NCBI GenBank assembly: GCA_963995505.1 | Contig: OZ023190.1 | Coordinates: forward strand, 15,060,092-15,124,091 | Direction: 5' to 3' | Length of the DNA: 64,000 bases | DNA from: Hypericum androsaemum | Taxonomy: Eukaryota; Streptophyta; Magnoliopsida; Malpighiales; Hypericaceae | Shown here: positions 46,780-57,968 of the stretch, piece by piece | How the letters are laid out: each line of letters opens with the position of its first letter | Numbering within the stretch: the stretch's first letter is position 1 | Notes under the pieces: generated by a model | What the model saw: the letters and a program-made list of their open reading frames with translations, nothing else | Database searches by the model: none | Told to the model about the DNA's origin: nothing | Made by a program: the position numbers and the translations under genes

Positions 46780-47953
46780 CACTAACTAGCTTGACAGGAG
46801 CTTAATTGCTTCTCTTCACTTCGCCAAACAGTTACGGTATATTTATCGCAACCTACTAAATCTTGGTGTCAATGATTTCTAAGTCAGGGTGCAAGAGGAA
46901 GATGACATTCTTATCACATTCAAAACATAGCTGAGATGACGTCTTGGTGTTCCATTCTCAAACCTCACTTTAAGAACTGAACCCTTGGAATACCACTTAC
47001 AAACCAGAAAATCGGTTAGCTTGGCTAATTTTACGAGAGGGCGACCTGGAAGTGGCGCCTTTATTATGCGTGGAGTCTAGCCCTTCAGTGTGTCGGTGCA
47101 TTAATACTGAATTCCAAGAACCAACTGCTCGGAGTAATCCTCCTGAAGAATCCCTCGTCGCCAATGAAGCATGCCTAAATTTCTGAGCCAATGGGTCTGA
47201 TTTTGGTGATTCCGGGAAGAATTTGGTTTCACCAACCGACGGAGCCACAGAGAGGCAAAAGTTTAAAAATATCGACTGCTAAGAGGTTACGCGAGGTGAC
47301 AGCTTAACGACTTTACTTAGTCTGAAGCCTAGCCCATTGCTGGACACTACTGGGAGCCCGTTCCGCTTGTCAGACGAGCAACATAGATGTGACAAGGGGA
47401 TGGATGGTGTTAGTGGTGTACAAGGCAAGGATAGAAATTATGTTGACCTGATTTCTGAAACACACATAGCCCAGGAAGGAGTAATTGGGCCGCTTGAGGC
47501 CAAGGAGAATGGGCCTGGGCCGGGATAATTAAGGCAAGAATTAGTGGAATTATGAAGAAGTACCTGACCCAAAAAACCAACAACTAAGACATGAGCATTA
47601 ATGAATCATTTAATCAAGAGAAATGACCCTTTGGAAAAATTCTCCTCATGCGATTTGGCAAATTGTCTGGGGGTTGAAGGAAGTGCTGAAGTCGAAACTA
47701 TCATCAGGAGGGCAACTCATAAGGGGATGTAAGTTGTTTAGAGGTTTTGCGAAGTAGACATCTGGGGCCGGAGTTTCCAAAGAGATATGTTACCAGGATG
47801 CTAATATTTGCGGTGGGGTACATTACATGAGCATTAGAACATCATGGGGATAATGAATGTATATAGAGTTTAGCTGATTTTGTTTGCCTTAAGCGGACGA
47901 GGCATAGGTTGTACTTAACTTTGAAGTAATGAATTTATTTTACCTTTAAAAAA
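46780..47953 (+). mobile_element. Truncated LINE-type retrotransposon
   Basis: The target duplication AATGGATGGGG is at 46769-46779 and 47954-47964. The right end has a short A tail (about 47947-47955), preceded by a 3' UTR-like run ('atgaatttattttaccttt') common in plant LINEs. An open piece (47337-47528) ends NGPGPG and may derive from an ORF1-like region. No reverse transcriptase is seen, so it is truncated or non-autonomous. Confidence 0.7.
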
Positions 47954-47964
47954 AATGGATGGGG

Positions 47965-49104
47965 TAGTTGGGAATATGCTGGCCAGATGCTGACTCGAGC
48001 CGATAACATTCTTTTTGTTAACTAATGGATGAAGCTTACAGCAACAACAACATGAAAACTACTTGGAACCTGAAAAAAAAACAAATTATTTGGCACGATG
48101 AAGTAGTGGCCTAAAGCTAATCATACAATATCAACCGAAGTTTGGATTTATTTAAAAGGTATTCGGTGTCTTATAGTAAAAGTCGTTAAAAAAGTTAATC
48201 ATATGTTACCAAAAATGGGGTCAGGTAACCATAATCTTAAAAAATGATCAAGAGGGTGACCCAAATTTTGGTCCGACCTTTGGGTTAATCGATTGGACCA
48301 TCGGCCAGACCAAAAAATTTTCCAAAAAAATTTAAATATATATATAATATAGGTAAATAATGTATGTTAATTACCAAATGCAGATAAATGGTAGCTTACG
48401 AACTTACAGATGCCACATTGGTTAGAATGAAACTGTGATTGGCTTGTCTACAAAGAGTTAAGACAGACCAAATTAATAAATCTACAGCATGCAACCCTTC
48501 TAATTTTCTGCTTCTTTGTTATTCAAATTGAAAAGATGAAACCTCAAAAATGTTCCATCACATTCAATCCAATGAGAAACCTCACATCATCGTCAAAGAA
48601 CTTTCAAATGTCGTAGAAGTATTCGCCCATGCACACACCACAATTATTGCAAAGCTGAGCCACCTGACAAAAAGAAGAATGGGCAAACCTAAACCTAAGT
48701 CTGAAAATGCAAAGAACCCATTACCCCAAACGAAATAGAGAAAATAAGTGCGCAAGCGCTCCCTCACTAGCGCAAAGGTCGGGGGAGGGCGTGCCCACCA
48801 GTTTGCACCTGTTGCTTCGTGTCACAGAGAACAAATAACATGCAACCACCAAATTACACAGCTTAAGTTAAATTCACCATGACCACAAAGAAATAAGAAC
48901 AAGCTTTCTTGCTCGCGCACGCACACAAAAAACTACTTAATGACATTCAAAAAAATACTACTGAGCTATTACAGAGTACTAAACAAACATGACTTGTTAA
49001 TCATACGGCCGACCTATAAGATTTGCTAATGTTTAAGTCAGAAAAGGAACAAGCATACCAATGACAAAATAAGATCATATAAAAAAAATAACTAGACTCG
49101 GGCA
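47965..49104. other. Intergenic stretch with a transposon tip
   Basis: No gene is recognised. Around 48230-48340 the sequence 'cttaaaaaatgatc...ggtccgacc...cggccagacc' resembles the end region of the hAT-like family seen at 50971, but only one end was found. Confidence 0.4.
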
Positions 49105-49427
49105 CTAGAATTCTTTTGAGGATACCATACAAGGAGCAAAACCAACCAATGGCCGACGAGAGGGAAACTTGTTACGAACCCAATTAGAATTCAAGTTCAA
49201 GATTGATAATTGGTAGAAATGGGAAACAAAATTAGAGAAGAAGAATATATAATAGAAGAGAGAGAGAAGAGAATTGGGAAAGGATAGAGAAATCAACAGA
49301 TTTTGTAAAATGACGATAAGGCCCATACAATCACTCCTAGTCTACTACTTATACCATATCCCATTACAAAATACTCATTGCTTTTATTTCCTCTTATCAC
49401 TATAATCCCTAGTTCATTACATCACTC
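49105..49427 (-). repeat. Probable gypsy-type LTR remnant
   Basis: On the minus strand a G-rich purine tract (CAAGGGGGGAG, 49428-49438) is followed by TGATGTAATGAACTAGGG, the usual arrangement at the start of a 3' LTR. The upstream frame reads LRIRFFQGG, as at the end of gypsy polyproteins. The LTR includes 'gggttcgtaaca' near 49170-49185. Its partner LTR was not found and the interior is unrecognisable. Confidence 0.45.
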
Positions 49428-49438
49428 CCCCCTTGAAA

Positions 49439-50174
49439 GAACCTTATCCTCAAAGTTCAAGGAATGTCGAAATCAGTAACTCGAGTTCGCATATCTGTCA
49501 CGTCGTGATGCAGCCTTATGTTGACATCAAATCAGTAACTTGAGATCACCATTAAGGCCAAAATTCTCAAAATTGATGCTGAGGTTTGGGTTGGAAACAC
49601 TCGAGCAGCCATCACAGAATTATGAATAACACAAAAATATTTTCACAAGTCACAGTCTTGCATAACATGAACATCATGGAATCATTCAACCTTGCTTTTT
49701 ACAACTCGCCAGCAATGATTTCCCCTCTGTGAACAACCAGCGCTCCACAACAATAACAACCACAATATTAACAAGAATATCTGAATGGGGCAACCAACCT
49801 AAACCCCTTCCACTTTGACATCAACTTCTCAAACTTCCTCATCATCATTTGATGATAAAAATCTAAACCAGCAATCAGCCAATAGCAACCTCCACCAATA
49901 GGTAGATAGGACTCTTTTTTAGCAGCCTCCACCATCCAAAAATCAGAAATACTAAAACTAACTTCGCAACAATTATCATTGATGAGCTGCAACAGATTTG
50001 ATCTAACTCCATAAGTAATAAGGACGTTGAAAGAGGTCTCAAAAGCATCTTCTTTGTTCTTATTTTGTAGGAGCGTGGAAACTTGTAAACTTGCAGTAAA
50101 TTGCAGATGGGCAAGCGTTGTAGCTGCTGCACAATTCAAGTATGGAACACATAAGCACATCGGTGACATGATTT
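49439..50174 (-). other. Unassigned stretch, possibly decayed retrotransposon interior
   Basis: It adjoins the LTR remnant. Open frames (49768-50169, minus) show no recognised domain. No other feature is seen. Confidence 0.35.
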
Positions 50175-50454
50175 ATGTCGAAATGGTATGTCTGATTACA
50201 TCAAAATAGTATGTCTGATTATGTCGAAATGGTATTCCTTATTATGTTAAAATGGTATGCCCTGTTATGTCGAAATTGTATACACAGTTATGCCAATGCC
50301 AATGGCATGTCCGGTTACGTCAAAATAGTATGTCCGATTTTGTTAAAATGGTACACCTGATTATGTCAGAATGATATGTCTAGTTATGTAGAAATAGTAC
50401 GTATTGTTATGTCAAAATAGTATGTCCGGTTATATCAAAATAATATGCTCATAA
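50175..50454 (+). repeat. 23-bp minisatellite, about 12 units
   Basis: The unit is close to ATGTCAAAATGGTATGTCTG followed by ATT or GTT. About twelve diverged copies stand in direct tandem; one has a short internal expansion near 50295. Units differ by several bases, so the array is old. No function is suggested. Confidence 0.85.
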
Positions 50455-50962
50455 CACGCCGATCCTACTCTTTCAGAAAGAATGGAGATTTAACAAATCT
50501 CGATGCCGAGAAGAAGCTCCTGTTGTTGAGGAATGGAGCAGCCCGCAAAAGCGGCGTAGAAGAAAAGAGTATGTCTGGGGCAACCCTCGCTTTTGACCAC
50601 TCGACCACTCTCCCTTTCCAGGACCAGATGACTCGTCCCCTCACTCAAGATAGAATGACTGGGGCGGCAAAAAGGCATACTCAAAAGTACATGCAGTTAC
50701 AGAGTGAGCAAGAAAATGGTATGCCTTGTTATACCAATTTGATTTACTATGTATACTAATTTGATAATATTTAAAAATACTTATAATAATAAAACCAAAT
50801 AATTAATAAAATAATATATCAAATCAATTCACTATGATATACCAATTTGATTTACTATATTATACCATTTTGATAATATATATAAATACTTATAACAAAA
50901 AGTTAAATAATTAAATAAATAATGTACTAATTCGATTTACTATGGGATACCAATTTATTTTA
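50455..50962. other. Intergenic stretch
   Basis: The plus open frame at 50445-50759 has no family resemblance. AT-rich sequence follows, with 'taccaatttgatttactat' repeated three times (50732-50955). Confidence 0.4.
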
Positions 50963-50970
50963 CTTGATAT

Positions 50971-51770
50971 CATAGTTTTAAAAAATATGGTCAGACCATC
51001 GGTTAGACTGGTCGGACCATGAATCGATCAAGGGAATGAGTCATTTTTTAGGGTTTATACAGACTCTGTACGAACCGCCAAAAATTTGGTCGGACTAGGC
51101 GATTCGTAAGGTTGTGCCGCATGGAGTCAAGCAGTTGGTATGAGACATTTATTTCAGGTGCCAGATTGGAAGAAACGGTTAGATTTTTCTCTCAACTTAC
51201 AAAGAAAATCAACATTTCTTTCCCAAATTGGGAAACCCCTCGACCGACAACCTCATGCATGCACTCTCCTCTCACTCGCGGCATCGCCATCATTCGTAAG
51301 AAGCTGTCACTTCCTATGAGCCCCAGAGCCTTCCATGCTTTCCTAAGTTTAGCCAGTTGTGTTGAGGCGGTGGCACGCTCGAAACCCAGGACGATCATTT
51401 TGGTGGAGAGCTCATTTAAGTAAACGAGGTCGGTGAGCTCAGAAGAAACTCAGTCGAGGTCAAAGTTATCGGAGAAGAGCGAAGATGAGGAGCAATTTAT
51501 GAGAAAAATAAATTTATGGAGTTAAATAGAAGAGGAAGAGAGAGACATGCCAAAAACTAGAAAAGAATCAAGAAAATATTAATTTTATGGAGGAGAGAGG
51601 AATAGACAAAACAAGGAAAGTGAGAGGATAAACTTTGTACACAGTATGTTTATAATAGTAGTAATATAAATAAACATAATTAAAAATTTCCGTCCAACCA
51701 GCCCAATCGAATGATCCAGAAGACGGGAGAAATCTCGGGTCAAACTCGAGGTCATTTTTTTAAAACTGTG
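50971..51770. mobile_element. hAT-like non-autonomous element, 800 bp
   Basis: The tips are CATAGTTTTAAAAAATATGG and, reverse-complemented on the right, CACAGTTTTAAAAAAATGAC. The perfect 8-bp duplication CTTGATAT lies at 50963-50970 and 51771-51778. Sub-terminal sequence has several 'ggtcggac' motifs. There is no transposase. The middle (51110-51430) is open on both strands; on the minus strand it reads MIVLGFERATASTQLAKLRK and may be captured host coding sequence, not recognised. Confidence 0.88.
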
Positions 51771-51778
51771 CTTGATAT

Positions 51779-52841
51779 ACTGATTTTCTATTAAATAAAT
51801 AAAGTTCAAGAGAAAAAAAAATGACCCACCCACCACACACCTCCTTCCCGGCTCCCCCACCACCAAAAGAGACGCTCCTGTGAACAGGGGCGGAGAGACA
51901 TTATAAATAGTGGGGGCAATTACCCCCTCTTAATTTTTTGTTTGTTTGATAACTATGAATATTTTTTAATATATGTCCCCACTAAAATTAGAAATTGACC
52001 CCACAAAAAAATTAATCACCCTAAAAATTGAAACCAAATCTTAACAAAATTTAGGCATTTCTTGAAAAAAATTATATTGCCTCCACTCTCCAAATTTTTT
52101 GGCTCCGCCCCTGCTGGGAACATGTGCGACCTTGTCATTTTTTTGCCATTTATTTTACAACTATTACAGTTTTGACACTGGGAGTTCTCCTTTTTCCCTT
52201 TGATCAGGTCCATTCTGAAACGGGCTTGATGACGCTGCCTTCGGACCCAGATTCTCGAAGCTCTCAATGGGCTCGAATCCTAAACTAACCTCTGGGGCTG
52301 AGATGTCTGATTTTGATACCAAAAATGATTTCGCGAAATTAAGTTTCGCAAAAGATTTGATGATTATCCTGAGTTTTTTCTCGTAAATTTTGATATGAAG
52401 AATCGATTATTCTTTACTATTATTGGGTGACTTTCCAACAATTGTGTTCCAATTTTTTTACCATTTAATTTGATTGCGTGACATGTTAATGCTTTTCCTA
52501 GCCCTTTAATTGGATAAAAAAGAGGATATCCGAAGATAGATTACCTTAACATGTAATCATTAATCACATCCATTCTTATTAGAAAATAAGAATATCTTGA
52601 AAATTTAAATATTGGTAAAGTAAAACTAACTCACGACACTCCTCAATTAATCAAAATATAATTTCTCAACATATAAACATTCAACTTTCACGTCCACAAT
52701 AATACAATAAATAATTTACAAATTTTTTAACTTTCATGCACGAGATACATACAAAAATGTTTTACCTCCAATAAAAAAAATAATGATAAAGTGGATTCCA
52801 TTATATTGAGGAAAAATGGGATATATTAAAGTGGATTTGAA
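51779..52841. other. AT-rich intergenic stretch
   Basis: No gene is recognised. A short inverted pair, 'aggggcggagaga' (51887) and 'tggctccgcccctg' (52102), spans about 220 bp and may be an unlabelled MITE. Confidence 0.4.
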
Positions 52842-52853
52842 TATGCACGAGAG

Positions 52854-52944
52854 ATTTTCCAAAAGGGGGTTGATTTCCCCGACAATTCCCTGAATGGGGT
52901 TGTCAGGGAATGTATTCCTTGTCTGGGGTTGAGCCGGAAACCGC
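52854..52944 (+). repeat. Left terminal inverted repeat
   Basis: It contains CCAAAAGGGGGTTGATTTCC, GAATGGGGTTGTCAGGG and TTGAGCC. The same order occurs on the minus strand from 58059 down to about 57969, with about eight differences. Confidence 0.85.
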
Positions 52945-52969
52945 AACGGCTTTAGCGTTTTTTGGTTAC

Positions 52970-53225
52970 CAAAAACCGCCCCCGTGGGAGCGTTATTTTT
53001 CATGCCAAAAACTGCTCCGGCTGGAGCGTTATTTTTCATGCCAAAAACCGCTCCGGCTGGAGCGTTATTTTTCATGCCAAAAACCGCTCCGGCTGGAGCA
53101 TTTTTTTCATTTTCATGCCAAAAACTGCTCCCGCTGGAGCCTTTTTTCATTTTCATGCCAAAAACTGCTCCCGCTGGAGCGTTTTTTTCATGCCAAAAAT
53201 CGCTCCCACGGGAGCGTTTCTTTTA
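52970..53225 (+). repeat. Left sub-terminal palindrome array
   Basis: Six or seven units of about 36-43 bp, each built as 'catgccaaaaacCGCTCC..CTGGAGCGtt'. Each unit carries a short palindrome of the GCTCC-gap-GGAGC type. More scattered copies follow to 54130. Long open frames across this array are repeat artefacts. Confidence 0.9.
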
Positions 53226-53264
53226 ATACCAAATAAGCATTTTTTTAGAGCAATTTTTTTACCA

Positions 53265-54545
53265 AAAATCCCACCAATTTAATTCTAATTGTCCCATTTA
53301 AACCAGACCCCGCATTATATACGTAAGCTTAGAATAAATCTCTTTAATTTTTGTCGTAATAAATTTCAGATTCCATTACTTTTTTTAACTTTTACCTGTA
53401 TAATATATAATATATATGGTAGTATAAGGTATTGGACAATTAACATCTGTAATAACGAGTTCACCCTGATAAAACATTCACAATATACGATTGAAACTTT
53501 TAATTTAGTGTGTTAATTATCTGAAAATTAGAAAATTAAAATTAAATTGCTTAAAAAACAATAAAGCAACGAAAACTTATTAAAATATGCTACCACAAAC
53601 TGCTGTCCCGGGAGCATTTGGGTTAAAAAGATGCAAATTTTTTTTGGTAAAATGCAAAACGCTCCCGAGGGAGCGGTTTGTGGTAAAATTTTTATACCTA
53701 CCATTCCATCAAACCGGCCACAAACCGGTCCACAGCGTTTTGAATATACCAAAAACCCACGGACCATTTTTTTATCTCGCAATTCAATTCCAATTGTCTC
53801 ATTTAAACGGTCTTAACCATTATACATGTAAGCTTGCAAAAAATCTCTTAAATTTTTGTCGTCATATATCTCCATAAATCTGAAATTTCATTAATTTTGT
53901 AACTTTTACATCTATAGTATATATGGTATTATATGTTATTGCGCAAACCGCTCCATAAATCTCAGATTTCTTTTTACCAAAAACTGCTCTGAACAAAATT
54001 TTTTACCAAAAACCGCTCCCAGGGGAGCATTTTCTTTTTGACCAAAAACCGCTCCCCCAGTAGCATTTTTTTACCAAAAAATTTTAAGACAAACCACTCC
54101 CGAGGAAGCGGTTTTTGGTTAACCAAAACATTTTTATACCAACCATTCCATCAAATCGGCCAAAAACCGGTCCACAGCGTTTTGAAGCCGAAAAGAACGG
54201 TTTGTGGTACAATTTTTATACCAAACATTCTATCAAACCGGCCAAAAACTGGTCCACAGCGTTTTGAATATATCAAAAAACCCACGGACCATTTTTTTAT
54301 CCCGCAATTCAATTCCAATTGTCTCATTTAAACGGTCTTAACCATCATACATGTAACTTTGCAAAAAATCTCTTAAATTTTTGTCGTCATATATTTTCAT
54401 AAATCTCAGATTTTATTAATTTTTTTACTTTTACATCTATAGTATATATGGTATTATGTTATTGCACAAAATATTGACAACATACAATAGAAACTTTAAA
54501 TTTATTTTGTTAATTATCTATAAATTAGAAAATTAAAATTAAAAT
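53265..54545 (+). repeat. Three direct repeats in the left arm of the element
   Basis: A block containing 'caattg.ctcatttaaac', 'aaatctctttaatttttgtcgt' and 'ttttacatctatagtatatatgg' occurs near 53282-53560, 53770-53945 and 54308-54545. The phrase 'ccggtccacagcgttttgaa' precedes the later copies (53726, 54168, 54250). The tail 'gttaattatctgaaaattag' recurs at 57729 in the right arm. Confidence 0.8.
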
Positions 54546-54648
54546 GAACCGCCTCAATGGCTAAAAAAATAATAAAGCAAAACAATATATTACAACATTT
54601 TTACCGAATTCAAGAAACAATAAAGCAATACATATAGAGATTATATTC

Positions 54649-55145
54649 TCAAGTTAATGAAGTTTCGCCATGTTTCTTGAACACTTTGATGACGTTCTCA
54701 TTAGTACCCTTAAGTAATTTTTGGCCATCCCCAGTATCATCCACTTTGACCTAATAAAATAACACATTAGTGAGTCAATATTTTGTCAAACCATTTTATG
54801 GTATCATATGAGAGTGATAAAATATCTTAAATTTTTTAGAACCAACACACATCCAGCAGCAACACTACCTGTGGAGTCACGTATGATACTAAAAAGACTA
54901 CCGGTAGGGTCCACTAAAATCAAAATGCCCTTAGGAACGAATATTTTTACATACAATACCATCTACAATACAAACACGAATAATACTTTATGTGGTTATT
55001 TTTTCTGAGATTTCATAGACAAATTAAATTTCTGTAAAATATTACCTGTGAAATTAAACTACCACCGGGCATCTTATTGAACTCCTCAATAGGTATCCCA
55101 ATAAAGGTATTTCCAATTAGCATACCTAAAAAAATATGTGTATAT

Positions 55146-55194
<49 letters not shown>

Positions 55195-55542
55195 CACAAT
55201 AAAAATGTAATAAGAGAATTTAGCTAATAACATGTGATACCTTGAGCCTTAACAAAGTGAACTGCTGATGTCCATGGATCTCTTTTGAAAATTTCATCAC
55301 TACGCTTTGGGACAAGAGGTAGACAACGTTTAGGGAGATTTTTTTTTGTAGTCTTTCAGTTTGCCTTGAAGCTCTAGCCGTCGATCTTTAATACATTGTT
55401 TCATATCAAAATGTGAGCCATAAAGTTTTTTATAATCTATACCCTGACATTGAGGAGAAAGCTGGGATAGTGACAATGGACAGTAAGATTCTTCTTCGCT
55501 CTCTATGTCTATATATTCTTCCCAATTTTGTGATGGATTCAT
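54649..55542 (-). pseudogene. HROB-like OB-fold gene, minus copy, broken
   Basis: This is a diverged paralogue of the plus gene at 55999. The pieces, in order, are 55241-55542 (MNPSQNWEEYIDIESEEES ... IFKRDPWTSAVHFV), 55046-55125, 54831-54962 (VDPTGSLFSIIRDSTG ... GCVLVLKN) and 54649-54750, which ends in TGA. The first exon is shifted by one base in an A9 run at 55339-55347, giving a premature stop. The expected donor after codon AAT (54831) reads ttaag instead of gtaag. The third piece corresponds to exons 3 and 4 of the plus gene fused without an intron. Its own TATA box is at 55593-55602. Confidence 0.72.
55130..55195. repeat. (TA)n microsatellite
   Basis: A run of TA dinucleotides lies in the first intron of the minus HROB-like copy. 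Confidence 0.85.
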
Positions 55543-55998
55543 TTCTAAAGTTTCGAGATTTTGAAGGTGCGAAAGAATGATGATGTTCACACATATATAT
55601 AGATCGGATTGCCCTTATCCCTAGTATGTAAAATCTAAATCTACTTAGTGCTTCTTATAAAGATGTAAAAATCTAAGCAAAATTATTTAAAATGTCATAT
55701 AGCCGGCGTGTTAACATACAACGCTGTTATTAGAGCGTGGTACCAAAACTGCTGAAACTTTAGCATTTTTAGGCCTTCTCTACTGTAACACATTTGTTTG
55801 TCTAATTTGTGCTACGTCATGTCTTACCCTACAAAAATTGGGATTCTTATCCAAAATCTGGAAATATAGATAACTTTATGATAAATCTAAATAATCTAAC
55901 AACTCTATATATATGCATGTATACAACAATTTTCTTTCACACCTTTTGCAGCTTTTCCAAATCAATTCATCTTTTATAAAAAATTGTTACTCCCAAAA
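55543..55998. promoter_or_regulatory. Bidirectional promoter of the twin HROB-like genes
   Basis: The 456 bp between the two start codons contain two outward TATA boxes: CTATATATAT at 55905-55914, 85-95 bp upstream of the plus ATG, and on the minus strand CTATATATATG at 55592-55602, about 50 bp upstream of the minus ATG. The middle is AT-rich with no open frame. Shared regulation is inferred. Confidence 0.6.
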
Positions 55999-56954
55999 AT
56001 GGATCCATTAAATAATTGGGAAGATTATTTACAATTGGATAGCGATGATGAATCGTATTATTCTTTGTCCCTAACACAATCTCTTCCTCCTCAACCTCGA
56101 ACTAGTAGGATCGCTGGTCCTGCTGGCCACTACCAAAATGCTACACGAAGGGCGTTAGCTAATCGTCGTGATGGCATTAGCTCCCATCCTGAACTGACAA
56201 CTCAGCAGGCCATTTATAGAGAATTTACCAACCCAATCTCTGACGACATTTTTGAAACAGATCCATGGACAACAGCAATTTTCTATATAATGGCTCAAGG
56301 TATGATGCACAACATCTTCTATAATTTCCTTTTATTTGTCGTAATGTGATATTAAAAATATTATGTTATTTTAATAGGTTTGGTAGATAGAGATATTTTC
56401 ATGACCACTATTGATGAGGCTAAACACACCAGAGATGTGCATAAAATTATGCAGGTACAACAAAATTGTTATATATTAATATATTTGATTATTTTTCATA
56501 TGTAATATTTTATAACATGCATATTTTATAATTGTTGTAGATGGTTGAAACTTTCACTCCTAATGGTTTAGGTGATGCCATGGTAGTTTTGAAGATATAA
56601 TGATAATAATTTTAAATATTCCCATAATTACAATATTTTTGACTACTTACAAAAATTTAATTTTTTAAGGACCCAACCGGTACGCTGCCTGCTAGCATAC
56701 ATCACCGTGTCTTCACTGAGGGAAATTTTGTGATTGGTGCTGAATGTGCAATAATATTATCAAATGTGAGTATATCCATTTAGCGATGAAATATTACATG
56801 ACATTATTATTATCAGTACATTTATGTAACAAATATTTATTGCTGTTTTTTTCAACAGTTTGTCGTTTGGGCTCCATTGCAGCGGAATGTGTTCTGCGGT
56901 AACATAACCATCAATAATGTGGTGGCAGTGTTTGCACCTGGTTCAACCATGTAA
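55999..56954 (+). CDS. HROB-like OB-fold protein encoded inside the element
   Basis: Five exons (55999-56299, 56378-56454, 56541-56582, 56670-56765 and 56859-56954) with good GT-AG sites join to 612 nt, 203 residues, without a stop. The N-terminus is acidic: NWEDYLQLDSDDESYYSLSL. Residues from about 95 to 200 resemble the OB-fold domain of HROB/C17orf53 (DUF4539), the factor that recruits the MCM8-MCM9 helicase in homologous recombination. Landmarks are DPWTTAIFYIMAQG, FTPNGLGDAM, KDPTG-like DPTGTLPASIHHRVFTEG, AIILSNFVVWAP and NITINNVVAVFAP. The start is the ATG matching the NWE motif of the minus copy. It is shorter than cellular HROB proteins. The minus twin is broken; this copy appears intact. 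The function in the element is inferred, not known. Confidence 0.8.
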
Positions 56955-57436
56955 CCATATGAGAGTGTGATTTTATGTACTTTTGTCCACATTTTGTGAT
57001 GTTGTGTTTCCCCGACTATGTAATAGAAACAATGTGTTGTTATTAACATATATTTTTATGGAATGTTATACGCTGTTTTAAGAAAGTAACAACCATATAA
57101 TCTGAAATAAAAAATACTAGCATCCATCTCAAATAACACAACAGAATACATAACAACAATCTCTAAAACCAAATAGTAGTATCAAAATAATACTATAAAT
57201 AGATGATTTTCTGATGACTCAATCGATTTTTTTAAGGACTTCAAATTTGTCGTGGGAAGGCATCTTTATTTATTAACAACATTTAAATCACTATACAAGA
57301 GTAGTCTTGTCCGAATAGTACAGTCATGACTAATAACATCCAAAGAGTAATAGCATCAGCTATATTGATTCGTATCCAAAAACTAATATTTCACTCTACA
57401 AAAAGTATGAGGGCCACGGCTAGGTTTGTCAATTTT

Positions 57437-57727
57437 AGTAATAGTGTGCCCTAAGTACATTGATGTGTCTCGTCATTCTGTGAACTGAAACGTCTATTAA
57501 AAAACGTACCGTTATTTGCCTGTACCAATCCAAGTATCTACTGTGAAAATGAATATCCATATTATTTGCAGGAGGACCTCTTACCACATGCCTATGGCGA
57601 TTTAACCACACTTCCACATGACATTTATATTGGACTTCCCAGTCTATATCAGTTCTACCTCTGCGCTGTCCCGCATGGATACCGTCGTCGGGCTCAGGAT
57701 GCTGTGGGATGGGTTGCGCTATCCCAA
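57437..57727 (-). pseudogene. Plant-mobile-domain protein C-terminal fragment
   Basis: An open minus-strand frame of about 96 codons ends in TAA at 57437. It reads DWEVQYKCHVEVWLNRHRHV, then VRGPP and YLDWYRQITVRFL, which resembles the end of the plant mobile domain (PMD; MAIN/MAIL1 and PP7-long-form-like proteins), a domain often carried by transposons. The N-terminal part is absent: the frame begins just after the repeat at 57727, perhaps at a splice acceptor 'gatag'. It is probably a remnant of an autonomous relative. Confidence 0.55.
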
Positions 57728-57824
57728 ATTGTTAATTATCTGAAAATTAGAAAATTATAATTGGAGTGAACCGATGGCTTAAATAAAGCAACGAAAACTT
57801 ATTTAAAAAATGCTACCACAAACC

Positions 57825-57968
57825 GCTGCCCCGGGAGCGTTTTATTTAAGCAAAAAATTTTGTTTCTTTGGCAAACCAAAAAACGCTCCACGGGGAGCGG
57901 TTTTTGGCAAAACTAAAAACGCTCCCCACGAATCGGTTTTTGACAAAACTAAAAACGCTTCCCGCGAC
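57825..57968 (-). repeat. Right sub-terminal palindrome array
   Basis: Four or five units containing 'aaaaacGCTCC..cGGAGCGgtttttggc' mirror the left array. Two units have decayed palindromes ('cacgaatcgg', 'cgcgacgcgg'). Confidence 0.85.

Noticed and set aside
50175..50454. CRISPR-like array
   Set aside because: The units are directly adjacent without unique spacers, diverge from each other, and the genome is a plant's.
52734..53282. Four overlapping open frames of about 80-140 codons with repeated APAGAVFG or AKNCSRWS phrases
   Set aside because: They are readings of the sub-terminal palindrome array in several frames; the periodic peptide follows from the DNA repeat.
57566..57760. Plus-strand 64-codon frame near the right end of the HROB-type element
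   Set aside because: The minus strand is open over a longer span and has PMD-like motifs, so this is its shadow.
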